Program-made: the position numbers and the translations under genes | The notes under the pieces: model-generated | What the model saw: the letters and a program-made list of their open reading frames with translations, nothing else | Told to the model about the DNA's origin: nothing | Databases searched by the model: none | NCBI GenBank assembly: GCA_037833965.1 | Contig: AP031353.1 | Coordinates: 9,860,501-9,924,500, forward strand | Direction of reading: 5' to 3' | DNA length: 64,000 bases | Origin: Marchantia polymorpha subsp. ruderalis | Taxonomy: Eukaryota; Streptophyta; Marchantiopsida; Marchantiales; Marchantiaceae | In this document: positions 46,726 to 59,699 of the stretch, piece after piece | Numbering within the stretch: position 1 is the stretch's first letter | Layout: every line of letters begins with the position of its first letter

Positions 46726-46758
46726 AAATATATAGTGATGTAACATCACTATATATTT
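46726..46758. repeat. Perfect inverted repeat, 15-nt arms, 3-nt spacer
   Basis: AAATATATAGTGATG (46726-46740) is exactly reverse-complemented at 46744-46758. Confidence 0.85.
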
Positions 46759-48960
46759 CAAATGTTCAATTTTGCTCAATCTGAGTTTTAAAATAAAAAA
46801 TAAATATTAAGTGAATATTTGTATCAATTTAATACAAATGTTCATCAAATCAGCTGTTAGATATTTGAACTCATTGTTATGATGTTACAAATCCAGGAAT
46901 AATAAAATTGATTTTCAATTTGATTATAAACAAAAATTCATGAAATCTATTTTCTGAACAACTCTGCCTGCTTATGTCTTAAATTTCCTACCATACTGTT
47001 GTCTCAAACCCTGGTTTTGCAGCATGAATTTGGCTTTAAAGGAAAAAAAAATGTAAATATCATTTATCATCTATCAAAATAAATCTATTTGAATTTAAAA
47101 AGATTTCATTTATTTCTTCAAATATTCTGAATTTAAAAAAAATGGATTTCCAAAGTTATTATTAATATTCATATTATTTTCATCTAAATAGATATATTGA
47201 AGAATAATTTTTTAAATATCTAAAAAATAGGGATGATTAAAAAATTAAAATAGATTGATAAATATATCAAGATGTAAAATAAAAAAATGATTATAATTGA
47301 TAAATAAAATATCAAATGACAGATTAATTAGAAATAATATAAATTTTCTTGGAAACTTTTTAAAAACTTGAAAGTAGTATCAAAATATTTAACTTGATTT
47401 TTTAAAGAATTGAATTGAGTTTTGAGTCTTGTTAGATTTTTTTCCTTTCTATTTGTTTGTTAATTTAGATTGATGTATGTCAAAATGTATAGAATATATA
47501 TATAGTCATCTCTTTTGACTCAACATTCTTGGTAACATATCATTGGCGTATTAATAAATATAATTTTCATATACTTATATATAATAAAATTTCATAGTAT
47601 AAAGCATGTCTTCAATAAATGATCATAAAACTAAAAAGGTAAAATTTATTCATATTTCAAATTATTTTATGATAAATAAAGTAATAATTTATATTTTTCA
47701 TCAATTTTTTCGTAAAACTTCCCAATTTATTTTAGAATATACATCCCAAAATCAAGTTTTTGATAAAACATGATTATTAATGATATTAGGATTTTTCAAC
47801 TTCAAATTATATCAAAAAAATTAATTTTTGTTATAAATAAATAATTACAATGATGTATACATAGGATAAAATATCAAATAACAAGTATCAAAAAGTAGTA
47901 CAACAAGAATGATGCATAATCTTAGCCATTAACATAAAACATGTAACATATATATAAATAAAATCTTCATGATAAAAAAAATCGCAACATGATATTTTGA
48001 AATGTTACATTCTCAGTTTAGAAGAATGTGTACAGATTTATAAACAACATCTAATGTTGTTGTGTTGTCACAATTATATTTGAATTTCTTTGATATCAAT
48101 AATCTTCAAAATGTTCAAATAATCGAAACGAATATAATCAATACTGAGACAATATAGGATTCACTAGAATGGGTTGGGTTGAAATTAATCCATTATTTAT
48201 AGTTTTATACATATGCTAATGCACTATTTGCTAAATTTGAATACATATGTTATCAAAATATTTGATGTGATTTTTTATTTAACTACAAAGATAAACAATT
48301 TAATGTGATTTTTTAATCTAATATTTTTTATATTCGTAATAATAGTAACATAAGTAATTTTGTAATTTAAAGTAGACATTATGTATCATAATATTTCTTG
48401 ATATGAGCTTTTCTAACATTTGATTCTTGGTTCAAATTATTGCTATTAATTTTTAAAAAGACATTAAATAATCTGAAAAATATATATATATGTCTAATGA
48501 ATTTTTTTGTAATATTAAGTAAATTTAAATCCCACTTTTATTAATCTCTACTTCAATTCATAAAGTTTATATTATGGCCAAGTATTATTTTGCACTACAT
48601 CTAAAGTTGTGATCTATGATCAAATCAATTTTGCTTATCTTATATCAACACATCACTACTTTTCTCATTATTATTATAAATTGAACAAACTAGAGTATAT
48701 TCCGAGTAGTTCAAAGTCTGGTTTAATTTATTTAAAATTAAAATTGAAATAAGATTTTGAATACTTTTGATTAATTTGAAAATTGATGATTACATCTAAT
48801 CTATATACTATTAAAAAAAAGGTGTGAGATATAGATTAACCTCAAGTTCATTTTTTCCCCCAAATTTGAGCATAAAAATGATGTCTTTGAAGGCCTAATT
48901 TGAACTAAATGTTATAAATTTCCAAGTATTTTTTAAAATCTTGTATGAACAATATCTGAA
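46759..48960. other. Extremely AT-rich intergenic DNA
   Basis: Almost no open frames and many homopolymer and AT runs. Probably old decayed transposons, but no family can be assigned. Confidence 0.45.
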
Positions 48961-48965
48961 CATAA

Positions 48966-49223
48966 TGTTGAGTTTAACTCGTGTATTTTGGGCTAGCCTC
49001 TGGATAACTAAGTTTAGCTAGCTCAAGGCTTGGACTGGGGGTATATAACCCCAAGACTCAAATCACTCTTTACAGTTTATACAAACGCCTGCTGTGATTC
49101 CTTGTCGTGGACGTAGGACTTAGAAGTGTGAACTACTGTACTTCTATGTCGACTAGTGTTTTATCGTGTTGACTCAGGATTTATTATCACTTGTATTTAC
49201 TGATTCTCGTTTAAGCGCTGACA
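48966..49223 (+). mobile_element. Solo LTR of a Ty1/copia-like retrotransposon, with 5-bp target-site duplication
   Basis: A 258-bp unit starting TGTTGAG and ending GCTGACA, flanked on both sides by the identical 5-mer CATAA (48961-48965 and 49224-49228). Inside are a TATATAA box (49042-49048) and GTCGTGGACGTAGGAC, the typical segment downstream of the transcription start in plant copia LTRs. There is no primer-binding site or coding region beside it. This is what recombination between two LTRs leaves behind. The preserved duplication suggests a fairly recent insertion compared with the surroundings. Confidence 0.85.
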
Positions 49224-49228
49224 CATAA

Positions 49229-50503
49229 AAGATGAGTCATATATAACTTGATGTCAAAATTCAATTACATATGTGGGTATTATATTTTATGTATTACTTA
49301 TATGGTGATTTTTTAAGATAACTTGAACAAAATTGATGGAATTTCAAGATTAAAAATTATAAAGACTGAAGTTTTTTGAGTGCTTTAATATGTAGAATGT
49401 TATGAATTTTAAAAATTTTTATTCAAGTCTTTTTTTACAATTAACTAAATATCTTAGAGCTTACAATTCAATTATTTTTAATAAATATGGATTGAAGATA
49501 TGATGAAACTAAATTAAATAAGTTTAAATATATATATATATACATACATAGAAATTTGGTAACTTTCACCTTCCACTCTTGAAGGAGGAATAGTTCAGGT
49601 GTATTTGTTATATGTGTTGTGAAGTGTTCATTGTGTAAATGAAGAAAGTTATATGGTCATTTTTATTTCATCCATTTTCAACCTGTACTGTTTCTGATGT
49701 TTTCATATTTAATTTTACACTAGTTACATAATTATACCAATTGAGGAGTTTTTTTGTGTATATATATTGTTTGAACTAGCTCAAAAAGTGTTGCTCTACA
49801 GTGTAGTTGTTTTCGTAGCAATTTGTCGTTTGTGTATATGACTTTTAGTAAGAAAATGTGGTTTAAGTATACAGAACGTTAAATGTGAGATATTATAATC
49901 TTACACAGATGAGTCACACAGTATTGCAGTGCTTACCTTTATTTATTTTGGCTGGAAAGGAATCAAATATTACTTCATTATAGTGCAGATAACATTCTAA
50001 GAAGAAGATAGTGAAGACACATTAAAAGATACCGTCATTTACATTTACCGTGTGAAATACAGTAGCGTGTACAATGTTGAACCACCAGTAATGTTTTGAA
50101 GCATCTCGTGCATTGTAATCATGACTGTTTACTTGAAACTTCCTTTTCACAGCAACTTGAGCATAATCTTAGAAGTTGAGATTTGCAGTGTTTGAATCAA
50201 TTCTACGTATGACACGCTCAAATCATCTCAGGAGTGTGCCTGATGATTGCGTCAGCTACTTTTTTACATCATCTTTCTACACATATTACGTTAACATGAA
50301 TCACATGGAAATCATTCCTTCCTCTCACGATTCGTTTCTTACCGACATATATGCAAAGGTTTACACACCAAAGAAACATTCAGAGTACAATTGAGAGAAA
50401 CACGATTTGTCAGGTACAGATATAATTTCGCATTACATTACTTGGCAGGTACAGGGGAAATGGTTTTATCTACACGGCCATGGCTGTCTCCTTTCCTTCT
50501 GAT
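49229..50503. other. Intergenic, 3' flank of dehydroascorbate reductase
   Basis: AT-rich at left. A minus-strand AATAAATAAA at about 49,939-49,948 is a candidate poly(A) signal for the gene ending at 50,504, implying a 3' UTR near 550 bases. No other gene seen. Confidence 0.4.
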
Positions 50504-53500
50504 CTACGCTGTCTGAGGCTGCGCAATTCGGTCTGGAAGGCTGAATTTCTTCTGCCATCCTTCGATGATCATCTTGTCGGGAACGTCAGTTCGCTTGAAG
50601 CTGGGTCTGTTCTCCAACATCTGCAGAGTACAACAACAAATCATCCTTAGTTTCATCGATGAGGAGTTTGATCTCGCTCTAAATACGGTCAGTGCAATCG
50701 AAAGGTTTCACTATTTGACGTTCCGTTCCAGTTCATAAAATTCAGACGCATGTGAGGATCAAAATTGGTCTGATATTCTGCTTGAGACATTTTCCGATGT
50801 GTATAAATAACATGGACTAACTGCAGGATATATCCAGCTACATTCCATCTGCTAACGAGCTGAAATAAATACACATTTGCCTTGCAGATATCATTCCCTG
50901 TCTTCAAGGGAGAAGCTAAAGCAACCTTGAGCAGTGGACCACAGTCAACTTAAGAGTGGACTATCGGACAGGAAACACTATTTTTCACACGTCTGATAAG
51001 TCTACCTTTGTCGGTGCGTCGTTATTACCTCAATGTACTTGTGTGTAGCTGAAAATTCCGCTGGGATATGAAAATCCATGTAGTGGGCCAGAGACACCCG
51101 CAAATGCTTCAACTTCGGAATCAGAGCAAAATCAGAATCCGTTGGCTTATCGCCGGCGATAAATGGACCCTGCGGCATAGAGTCCCGGCCATTACATCGG
51201 TAAGTGTGCTGTTGCACCGAAAGGTATGCAGTTGCTGATCAGCGAAGTGGCATGTGAGCTCTAACAACTGTTGCTCTGTAGCATTGATTCGACTTAAAAT
51301 CGATAACAATTGTCTGTAGTAGTAGGAAAGCAGAGTGGCAACCGCATATAAAACATGCAAACATTGAGATTTGTTACATATGGTACAACAAAGATATATC
51401 TATCGCCAGAGAGATACTTACATGCTGCTTCAAGTGCTCATCCAGTGCTTTGAGTTCTTTTAGCAACTCTCCTTTGGAAGAGTCGTCTGGTTTCTTGCTC
51501 TGCAGATATTGAGTGAAACATTGGAAGATATTTTCCCCACTGCACAGAGAGACACGAGATCGTTAGAAAGGTACTTTTTCACCGTCGTTGTATCAGAGCA
51601 CATGTTAAAACTTTAAGGGAAGAAACCGATAAACCAACTTCAGGAGTCACTTCCGTTTCACGACGAACAAATTATATCGAATTGCTACCTTTCATTCAGA
51701 TTTATCACCTAACTATAATCAAATGTACGCTCTATCATCTCTAGAAGCAAATACAGCTCAAGTGGTAGAAACTCCACCCTTATCCTGTGAAAAGTATCTT
51801 CTGCATAGGAGTTTCACTGCTGTCTAGTACAAGCCTTCTACTAAGAAATGACGGATGTGACCAACAATTACATAACTATAGTCTTCTTTGCGGTCAGTAG
51901 TTTGCCTTAATTCATTAACACAGTATCAGAAACTTACACGTTCTTGAACTCCGCTGGAGTTTTCAGAGAGGGGTCTGGAAATCTCTCCTCAAGGTGTTGA
52001 GCAATCTTATCCGAGTCTTGGATCCACTTCTCCCCATCACGAAGTGCCGGCATCAAACCAGAGGGATTCTTCTCCATAAACCTGCAGTAATGCATTTCTC
52101 AAATAATAAGTTCATACGATCGAGAGTAAAATAATCCATTCATCACTGGACATCAGGAGCATACCCTTGTAACCATCAGAACAGTATGGAAGAAAGAACA
52201 TACCAATCTGGCTTATCATCACCCTCCTGAATGTAAGTTGCTTTGTAGGGGATGCTCTTCTCTGCAAGCACCAATTGATAAAATCATTAACTCTTCTAAA
52301 CATAAGTGGCAGCCATTGGTTTACAAACCATCCAGTAGTTTGACACTCACAGTTGTTGAGGAAAACTTCGCTAGTTTTGGAACTCTGTATACTACTCTAC
52401 CTGAGTTTGACATCATTTCAACAATTGATCAGAAATCTAATCGTGCCATTGCATCTTATAACACTATATCTCACCTTCAAGTTCGAGATAAATTCGCTGA
52501 GAGAATGGACCTGAAACACACGATGCACGCAGTATAACTGAGAACCTAGTGCAGTATTTTCAAAAATTGCTTGGACATGAAAAGTGCTCTTGTATTGACA
52601 TAATTCTTCGTCCACCTATATAGAAACTGAAAGAGAAAATGACTACATTTGTCATACAGTGTGAATAAGCATGGTAACCAATCCGCAGCTTATGTAACCA
52701 ACATAACTGGTTTTCTGACAAATTTTAAAAACAAATCTGTGAACTTTTCATACGGCTGTGTCATGAAGTCTACACCGACGAGCATGCATTAATACGGAAA
52801 ATTTAAGGAGGTTGTGTTCTTACTTTGAAAGAAAATAGCAACCCTCCTAATGGGGGCAACATACCGGGTATACTAGATCAACGATTCAGTTATTTCCCAT
52901 CAAAACACATTAGTACAGGCCAGGACACTGATTAGCTGCCTGTCTTGATTGATTGTGTTCATCGGTCCGCATAGGTTCCATCATAAATTATGTCGTCAGT
53001 TGAGAAGAAAAGCCCCTCCTTCCCAAGGACAGTGTATGCATCATGTAATCGTACGATTCTTAAGGTTTAATTTCGACCTACCACTTTCTATTTGAGGGGA
53101 AGCACTAGTAAATGAATAATATCCATTTCTTATAAGGTAAAAGCAACTGATGTCAATGATCGCATGAGAATATACATTACAACTACTCCCCAAGGTGAGA
53201 AACATTTTATGTTGAAGGGAACACAGTGTACAAGATCAGCAACATAAAGTAGAGGCTCAAATATTTCAATCCAATGCATAAAGAGGGAGGTGTTGTAGAT
53301 TACAGTCGCCACGAACTTGGCTGGGGTTTCCAGTTCCAGTAGCAGCCTTGCCGAAAACCTCGATGTCTTCTGTAGGTTCTCCGCTCATGTTCCTAATTCC
53401 CACTCTGTTGTACTGCTGAAAGTTTTTTGCTGCCATGGTTGCGGGCTTTCCTCCGAGGGCCTTAGCGTTGCTGTCACAGTAGCTTTGTGAAGCAGAACCA

Positions 53501-53619
53501 ACTCTCTTGTTTGTCAAAGCGGTCACAGATTTCAACGCGCAAACACTTCGTCGAGTTTTTATCAAACCAGACAATTGTAATCCGATCAATGCGGTAGATC
53601 GAGTTGCTGCTTGATGCAT
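50504..53619 (-). CDS. DHAR: Dehydroascorbate reductase with organelle-targeting N-terminus
   Basis: Seven exons on the minus strand: 53619-53304, 52510-52475, 52261-52204, 52081-51938, 51539-51422, 51169-51029 and 50620-50504. GT..AG introns with matching phases give 309 residues. The enzyme is a GST-fold protein that regenerates ascorbate from dehydroascorbate with glutathione. The thioredoxin-like domain holds the catalytic motif C106PFSQR, split across intron 1, followed by EEKSIPYKATYIQ, KNPSGLMPALRDGEKWIQDSD and the C-terminal helical domain GPFIAGDKPTDSDFALIPKL. The ending ENRPSFKRTDVPDKMIIEGW is the DHAR signature. About 80 residues precede the core, rich in Ser, Thr, Arg and Lys and poor in acids, suggesting plastid or mitochondrial import. 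Internal ATGs just before the core (MAAKNFQQY, MSGEPTEDIEV) could give a shorter cytosolic form. The gene appears intact. Confidence 0.93.
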
Positions 53620-55068
53620 GGTTCAGGCCTGGCTTTGTAACGCAAGATCTGGCTTCGGTACAGGTATGGGAATATGTCCGTATGATTTGGGCTTTTTCGG
53701 AATTCCCTCAATAAATCTCCTCCCAAAGGAATGAAATCTGGGCACGTGTGTCTCGGTGCATGCATGCCAAGTCAGATGTATAGCACGTGGCGGCACACCT
53801 GTCGATTTCGATGGAAGCACACTTGGCGATGCTTGCATCGTGGCACATTGAAGTACAGTATAGTACTCTGTTCTGAACAGCAGTGCTGTTCTCTGATCTC
53901 TGTGTTCCGATCGGATGGATCATGGATTTCAGAATTTGTGACATTTCGACAGATGTTACAGAGAGAAACTGGACACGCCCGATGCAAAGATCTCCAGGCA
54001 GCATACGAAAGTTACCAGTATTCAAACATGTACGCATCATCTGGATATAGAAGAAACTCTGCTGACTTTAAGTGAGAAAGCCACTTCAAAAGCTTTTGTG
54101 AAGTCCATCATTTCCTGGAGAGGCGTAGACCGACAGGAGAGACAGTGAATGGCTCTCCTTAGACAGAACTCGAAATGTGTGGGAGCGAGAGCACTGCCTT
54201 CAGCCAGCAGGAGGTGATCGCACCAACATCAAACACCATACTCTGTTTCAGTGGAAAGAGAATTTTGGTTTTTGCTTAGCGAGCGATGTTGTATTTTACC
54301 TTTTCATATCACGACGGCGTACGGAGGTATCGAAACAGAAATCCCATTTTTCAACTTGTCAGCCGGACGTGACAAGGATGTTAAAGCCCCTGGCTGCCCG
54401 GAAACCATGGACTTCAGAGGTCATCGAAGGTGAATATCCCATTGGGTGCTCAGAATATCTTCTCGAGGTGCTCGAAAGTTAGTTCCCTCTCTCGATCACA
54501 CAGACGTCAGCATATTTGACTCATCAGCTAAACGACTACTGTATACAGGAATTTCCTCTAGTCTGTCAGAGACAACAAACGATCAAAGCCTACGTTGGCT
54601 AGATCCTTCTCCGATTATCTAAGGTCTCAACCCGTGGCGAGCACGGTACCCGGCTTTTCACTGCCCAGTGCAATGATTTATATAAGTGAGCCTCACAGCC
54701 TATCAGTAAAAAATTTTGGAAAAGGCGATAACTCCTAACGTGGGCACGGGCTACGTTTAGAGGTCCTCTGCTCCCCAGACACAACCCTTCAAAGAACTAG
54801 TGACCCCAAACTAAGAGCACGAGTGATCTGTGGTCATAAGTTAAGTCAACAATACTGTGATGTGCTCTCACCTAGGATACTTGTTGCTCTTCAATTGAAC
54901 ATTTACTTAGTAAATTTTGAGGGAGGTTTTCTTGTGTCTGGTGGATTTGACTTGTGGCCTCTCATGCTGGTAAGGAGTTCCACTTGTCATTTTATCTTTT
55001 GTTGATGATCCCTGAGTTCCTGCTACTTGTACACGGATTCTAGTAATATAAGTATGGATGAATGTTTG
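53620..55068. other. Upstream region of DHAR and intergenic DNA
   Basis: No gene recognised. Frames at 53,731-54,075 and 54,177-54,482 lack similarity or domains. Confidence 0.4.
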
Positions 55069-55350
55069 TGTTGAGGTCCCATCTGTTCTCTCCTTTCATT
55101 CTTAAATTAACCTAACTTCAGTTACAATTAACCTTAAGTTTAGACCTAGGGTTTTTCCTACGACGTATATGTAGGGAGGAGAAATCAAGCTCTCCTTGAA
55201 CACCTTGAAGCTTTTTGGTAAAAATTTGATTGTTCTCGTGGATTCCAAGAGTGAAAAATCACATATTTCTCTTGTCGACGTTGTGTAAGCGTGTTCTTTT
55301 GACATTCTTCTCTTTGTTGTGTCTACTAATTCTCATGTTTCTTGTTACAA
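55069..55350 (+). mobile_element. LTR-like sequence, tentative
   Basis: Begins TGTTGAGG like the solo LTR at 48,966. It contains TATATGTAGGGAGGAG, then a CTCCTTGAACACC and CGTGGATTCC stretch reminiscent of LTR leader regions. No matching end or target-site duplication was found, so the call is weak. Confidence 0.25.
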
Positions 55351-55370
55351 AAACCATGAACAAAATCAAG

Positions 55371-55401
55371 CACAACAAAAATTTGGCAAATTTTTGTTGT
55401 G
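55371..55401. repeat. Perfect inverted repeat, 14-nt arms, 3-nt spacer
   Basis: CACAACAAAAATTT (55371-55384) is exactly reverse-complemented at 55388-55401. Confidence 0.85.
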
Positions 55402-57232
55402 TAATTACAATTATCATAGATTTCTATTTCATAACTAAGCCATATATAAACTGAATTAGCCACAACCCAATCGTCTCGCACGAGTGCAAAACCAACTGAA
55501 AACAAACAACGTTATGATACAATATTTAGAGAGAATTGACAAGAACGTCATCAAATTCCAAAACGCCACCACATAGCTAGCAGACTCAAAAAATAACATA
55601 ATTTATATATTCTTACATCTACGTGAACAATAAGGTTTTCTAGAAAAAAAACTTGACATAATGCTCAGGATTGAGCTAGATTTCGCCATACTTTCTCGTC
55701 CTTGTCAACAAAATCACTAAAATCCTAAACTGGATTATACTTAATAATTATTAAAGATTAATTAATTTACATAATTAAATGAAGTTGATGTAATATACCA
55801 TTGAATGTAATTATGTTAAAACTGATAAATAGATATAAAATAATATTATTTTTTCAAAATAAAAAGACCGAGAATTGTAAATAAAAAATTTAATCCAACA
55901 TATAGAATAACTTCTTACAACAAAAATTCTTAAAATTAATTTCGATGTTTAAGATATTTTGTTTTTGAATCTACATTGATAAAAATGATACAAATAATAT
56001 TTATATCTTTTATGACTTTCAAATTATGAAAAGACATCTTTTATTAATTTATTAATTTTTTGATATAAATATAACTTTTTGGCTTAAAATTCATTAAAAG
56101 AAAAGGATTCAGTTTTGCATGTGGAATTTGATTTGATTTAAACATTGAACTTCAAATATAGTAGTATTTTATTGAATTTTTATTCTAAAAAATCCTATAT
56201 ATAAAAATTATTAAGTTTTTATTAGGTCTAATGATGAAGGTAACAGGTATCATTGAAATCTATATATAAGTATCTTGAAAAATAAATATGTTATCATCAT
56301 ATTAATTATTAGAAACTTCAAATTAAGATTCCAAATATATTTTTTTCAAAACTCAAAAAAAAAATTCAGATTGATATAAAATCAAAAATTTTGTGACGAT
56401 TTATGAGCATATTTGGATTTTCAGTACGAAATCAATAATATTTGAAGTTCTTGATTTGATAAAAAGTGTAATTTCATGCTTTTTGATGCAAAGGAATATA
56501 TTTCTCATCAACATGTACAGCAATGAAGAATGCAAGATGTAAAAAATAGGAGAAAATAATATGAGTTTTTATTATTATGGGCGTTCATTCCTATGATTGT
56601 GTTGAGAAGAAATGATACTTTATGACAAAAAAAGTTATTGTTAAGTTAAATGTATGAATTTTTTTCAAATGAAATCGTTTTTGATCATTTAATGTACATA
56701 AATCATACCATCATCACATCATTGATGAACACATAGTAAGAAAGAGTTTAATTATTCTTGAATTTTGTTTACGAAGATAATATTTTTCACATTTCGTACA
56801 TATTGGAAATTCATTTCCAAATTTATGAAGACTTGTACATAAGAGTTTTGAATACTCATCTGAATACATCAAAAAATAGATGAGATTTCATACTATTGAA
56901 AATAAATAAAAAATTTAAAATTATTTAAAATTTAAATTTAAAAAACACTTTGCACATCAATTTTGAGAATGAAATTTTAGTGTTAATTATTATTGAAGTT
57001 GATTATTTCATATATCTTTATACTAAATGACTTATATAGTCATGAGTTTAAAGGAGACATGAAATATATTATTCTTGATATTCAAAAACCTTGTATGCCT
57101 TGATAATTTCCTTCAATTAAAATTTATTAAGTTTATTCATAATTGAATTATAATTTATCAATTCCCCAAATCTATGATGAATTCTTCAACTGTGTTTTAA
57201 ATTTTTATGTTTTCATGATAGTTAATTTGTTT
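55402..57232. other. Extremely AT-rich intergenic DNA
   Basis: No open frames of note. Probably decayed repeats. Confidence 0.45.
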
Positions 57233-57712
57233 CCATTTTTAGAATCATGGCGTTGACGTAACGTGGTCAGCCGAACAGAAAGAGTTTAATCGTGAACTCA
57301 AATATGTATGCAATAAATCAGCAATTTATTTCAAACTGATGATTTAAAGCTAGAGAGTAACATTGAAAGCCAGAAGTGATTCAGAGTTTTTTGAAAACAA
57401 AATCTTTGTTCTTCTTTGATAATTTTCAGTGCTTGGAAGCTTAAAACAATGGTTTCTTAAAAAAAATTTGAGCCATTTTAAGAATCATGGCCATGAGGTA
57501 ACTTGATCAAAGTAACAAAAAAAGTTCGATCGTGAACTCAAAAATGTATGCAATAAATCAGATTGTGATTTCAAAGTAAATATTTAAAGCTAGAGAGAAA
57601 TATTAAAATCCATAAGTCATTTCAAAGGTTAGTTGTAATCAAATTCTTTGTCCTTCTTTTTGCTAATTTTCAGTAGTTTGAAACATAAAACATGTGTTTT
57701 TTTTAAACGATG
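57233..57712. repeat. Tandem dimer with 240-bp period
   Basis: AGAATCATGG occurs at 57241 and again at 57481. The following blocks repeat in order at the same spacing: CGTGAACTCAAA, ATGTATGCAATAAATCAG, TTTAAAGCTAGAGAG, TTTGTTCTTCTTT/TTTGTCCTTCTTT and AATTTTCAGT. Copies are roughly 75-80% alike by eye. No coding content. Confidence 0.85.
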
Positions 57713-59192
57713 ATTTCTTTTGTTGAAAATATACTTCCAGAGTTCAGCTTCTGCGCTAGCTTATTTTATAGGTTCCAATATTTCAAATATTCAACTATAA
57801 AGTATATTTTAAAATTGATTGTAAATTTTGCAAAAGGGTTAAGATAAATCTGATTGAGGAGAACATAGATTTTTTTACATTTATGATCTACTTGAAATTG
57901 AAAATTTCATTCATAAGAATAATAGAATAAATATGTTAAAATTTGTATTTATAGAACTCATATAATCCATTCAGCATTATTCTTAGTTTTTCTTTTAAAT
58001 AAAGATTTAACTAAGATGAAAGATCCACATCAAACAAACAAAAAGTCAAAGTCGATATGATTTGAAGATACAATGCATAGCAGAAAACTAGTTTTATACA
58101 ATTGGAAAGAGATAAATATTAGAAAACAACTATGTTACTAGAAGATCATATGAAAATACAAATGAAAGTTAACACTTACATCTTTGATGACTATTTAATG
58201 TTTAAGCATTTTCATTAATAGCAATGTAGGTGGATAAGTAAGAATATACATAGTGCTAAATTAAGAAAAAATTAGCACTACTAATAAACAACTAAACACT
58301 CATGAAATCTAGAAATGAAACAATCATCATGCAACAATGTACTAGATAAAACATAGGATTGATTCAACTAGCAATACTTACAGTATTTTTTTTCATTATA
58401 ATCTGAACTGACATTCAATTTAAAGTTATTTTAGTTTTATATTATAATGTTATGTCATTCTTATTGAGTTAACTCAAGTCTTGACTAACTCCAGTAAACT
58501 TTATTATAGTTGGTTAGTCCAATTAGCTTACCACTATATGAGGCAAGTAATCAAAATTCTCAATGACGCAGGAAGGTATTTTCAGACATTCAATATTGCT
58601 TTATTGTAGATTCAGTTCGAAGAGATGAATGGTATATCTCAATTTTCGTCTATCAAATTTTGTTCTATGTGTCAGATATATCACATGTGTGAATTTTTCT
58701 TTTCAAGACTTAAATATTTTATAATATAATGTTTCATTCAATTTTCAATAAAAAAACCCATACATTTTTCAATATGTAAAACTTATAACATTATATACCA
58801 CTTTTTATAATTTTAAATTCAATTTTATGAGAATTGGCTTTCCAAATCAAAATATTTTGAAATAATGTTAAAAAATCTAAAATGATTTCATCACGAACTT
58901 TTTTATGAATTATATTAATTTCTATTTTGTGATTAGAAAAATTAATTTTGATTTCCAAAAAAACAATCAATGTTAACTTTTTAGTTTTAAAAGAAGCTAA
59001 AATGTAATGAAATTTTTTCACATAATGCATCATAATGATCATTAATTTTTAAAATTAATTTTAAAATTTAATCTCTGAATATATTTAATGCAGAAAAGAA
59101 TATTATTTTAGAAAAATCACATCAAAAATAAAAATACATTTAGAAAATCTTCAAACTTATTTTTAAAAAATGAATGAAACAATGTTTAGGTA
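57713..59192. other. AT-rich intergenic DNA
   Basis: No gene. A frame on the minus strand at 58,791-59,042 is AT-composition noise. Confidence 0.45.
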
Positions 59193-59699
59193 TTTAATAC
59201 TAGACCTCGGCAAGGTAAGGTAAAAGGTTAGTGGGTAATGCATGGACATTTACCTCTACGTTACCCGATACCTTACCCAACCCACTCCTATCTACTTTTA
59301 CCTTTACCTAAGGATAATACTATAGAATAACATTTCTTTAAAAGTTATACTCTAAACCTACCCGTCTGAAAGTGCAATCTTGAACCGTACCTCCTTGTAT
59401 ACTAAGTGTCTCCCGAATGGATTCTACCCGAATCCATTTATTCCGCAACGGAATTCATAAATCGTCGAGGATTTATTGAAGTTTAGTGATGAGATCGGCG
59501 TGACAGAAGCATAGATCGTAGAAACATTAAGTCGTCCAATTTTGACGGGTAGAGTCGATTTTGCTTCTTAATCATGGTGTTGTCGGCGTCATAAAAATTG
59601 CATTTTGATTTAGCGCTGGAAGCAGGAATGGCTAAAACATAATGAACAAATCGAGAAAAGATGAGAAATGAGTTTTGTTGAGTCTTACTCTAAAAGAGA

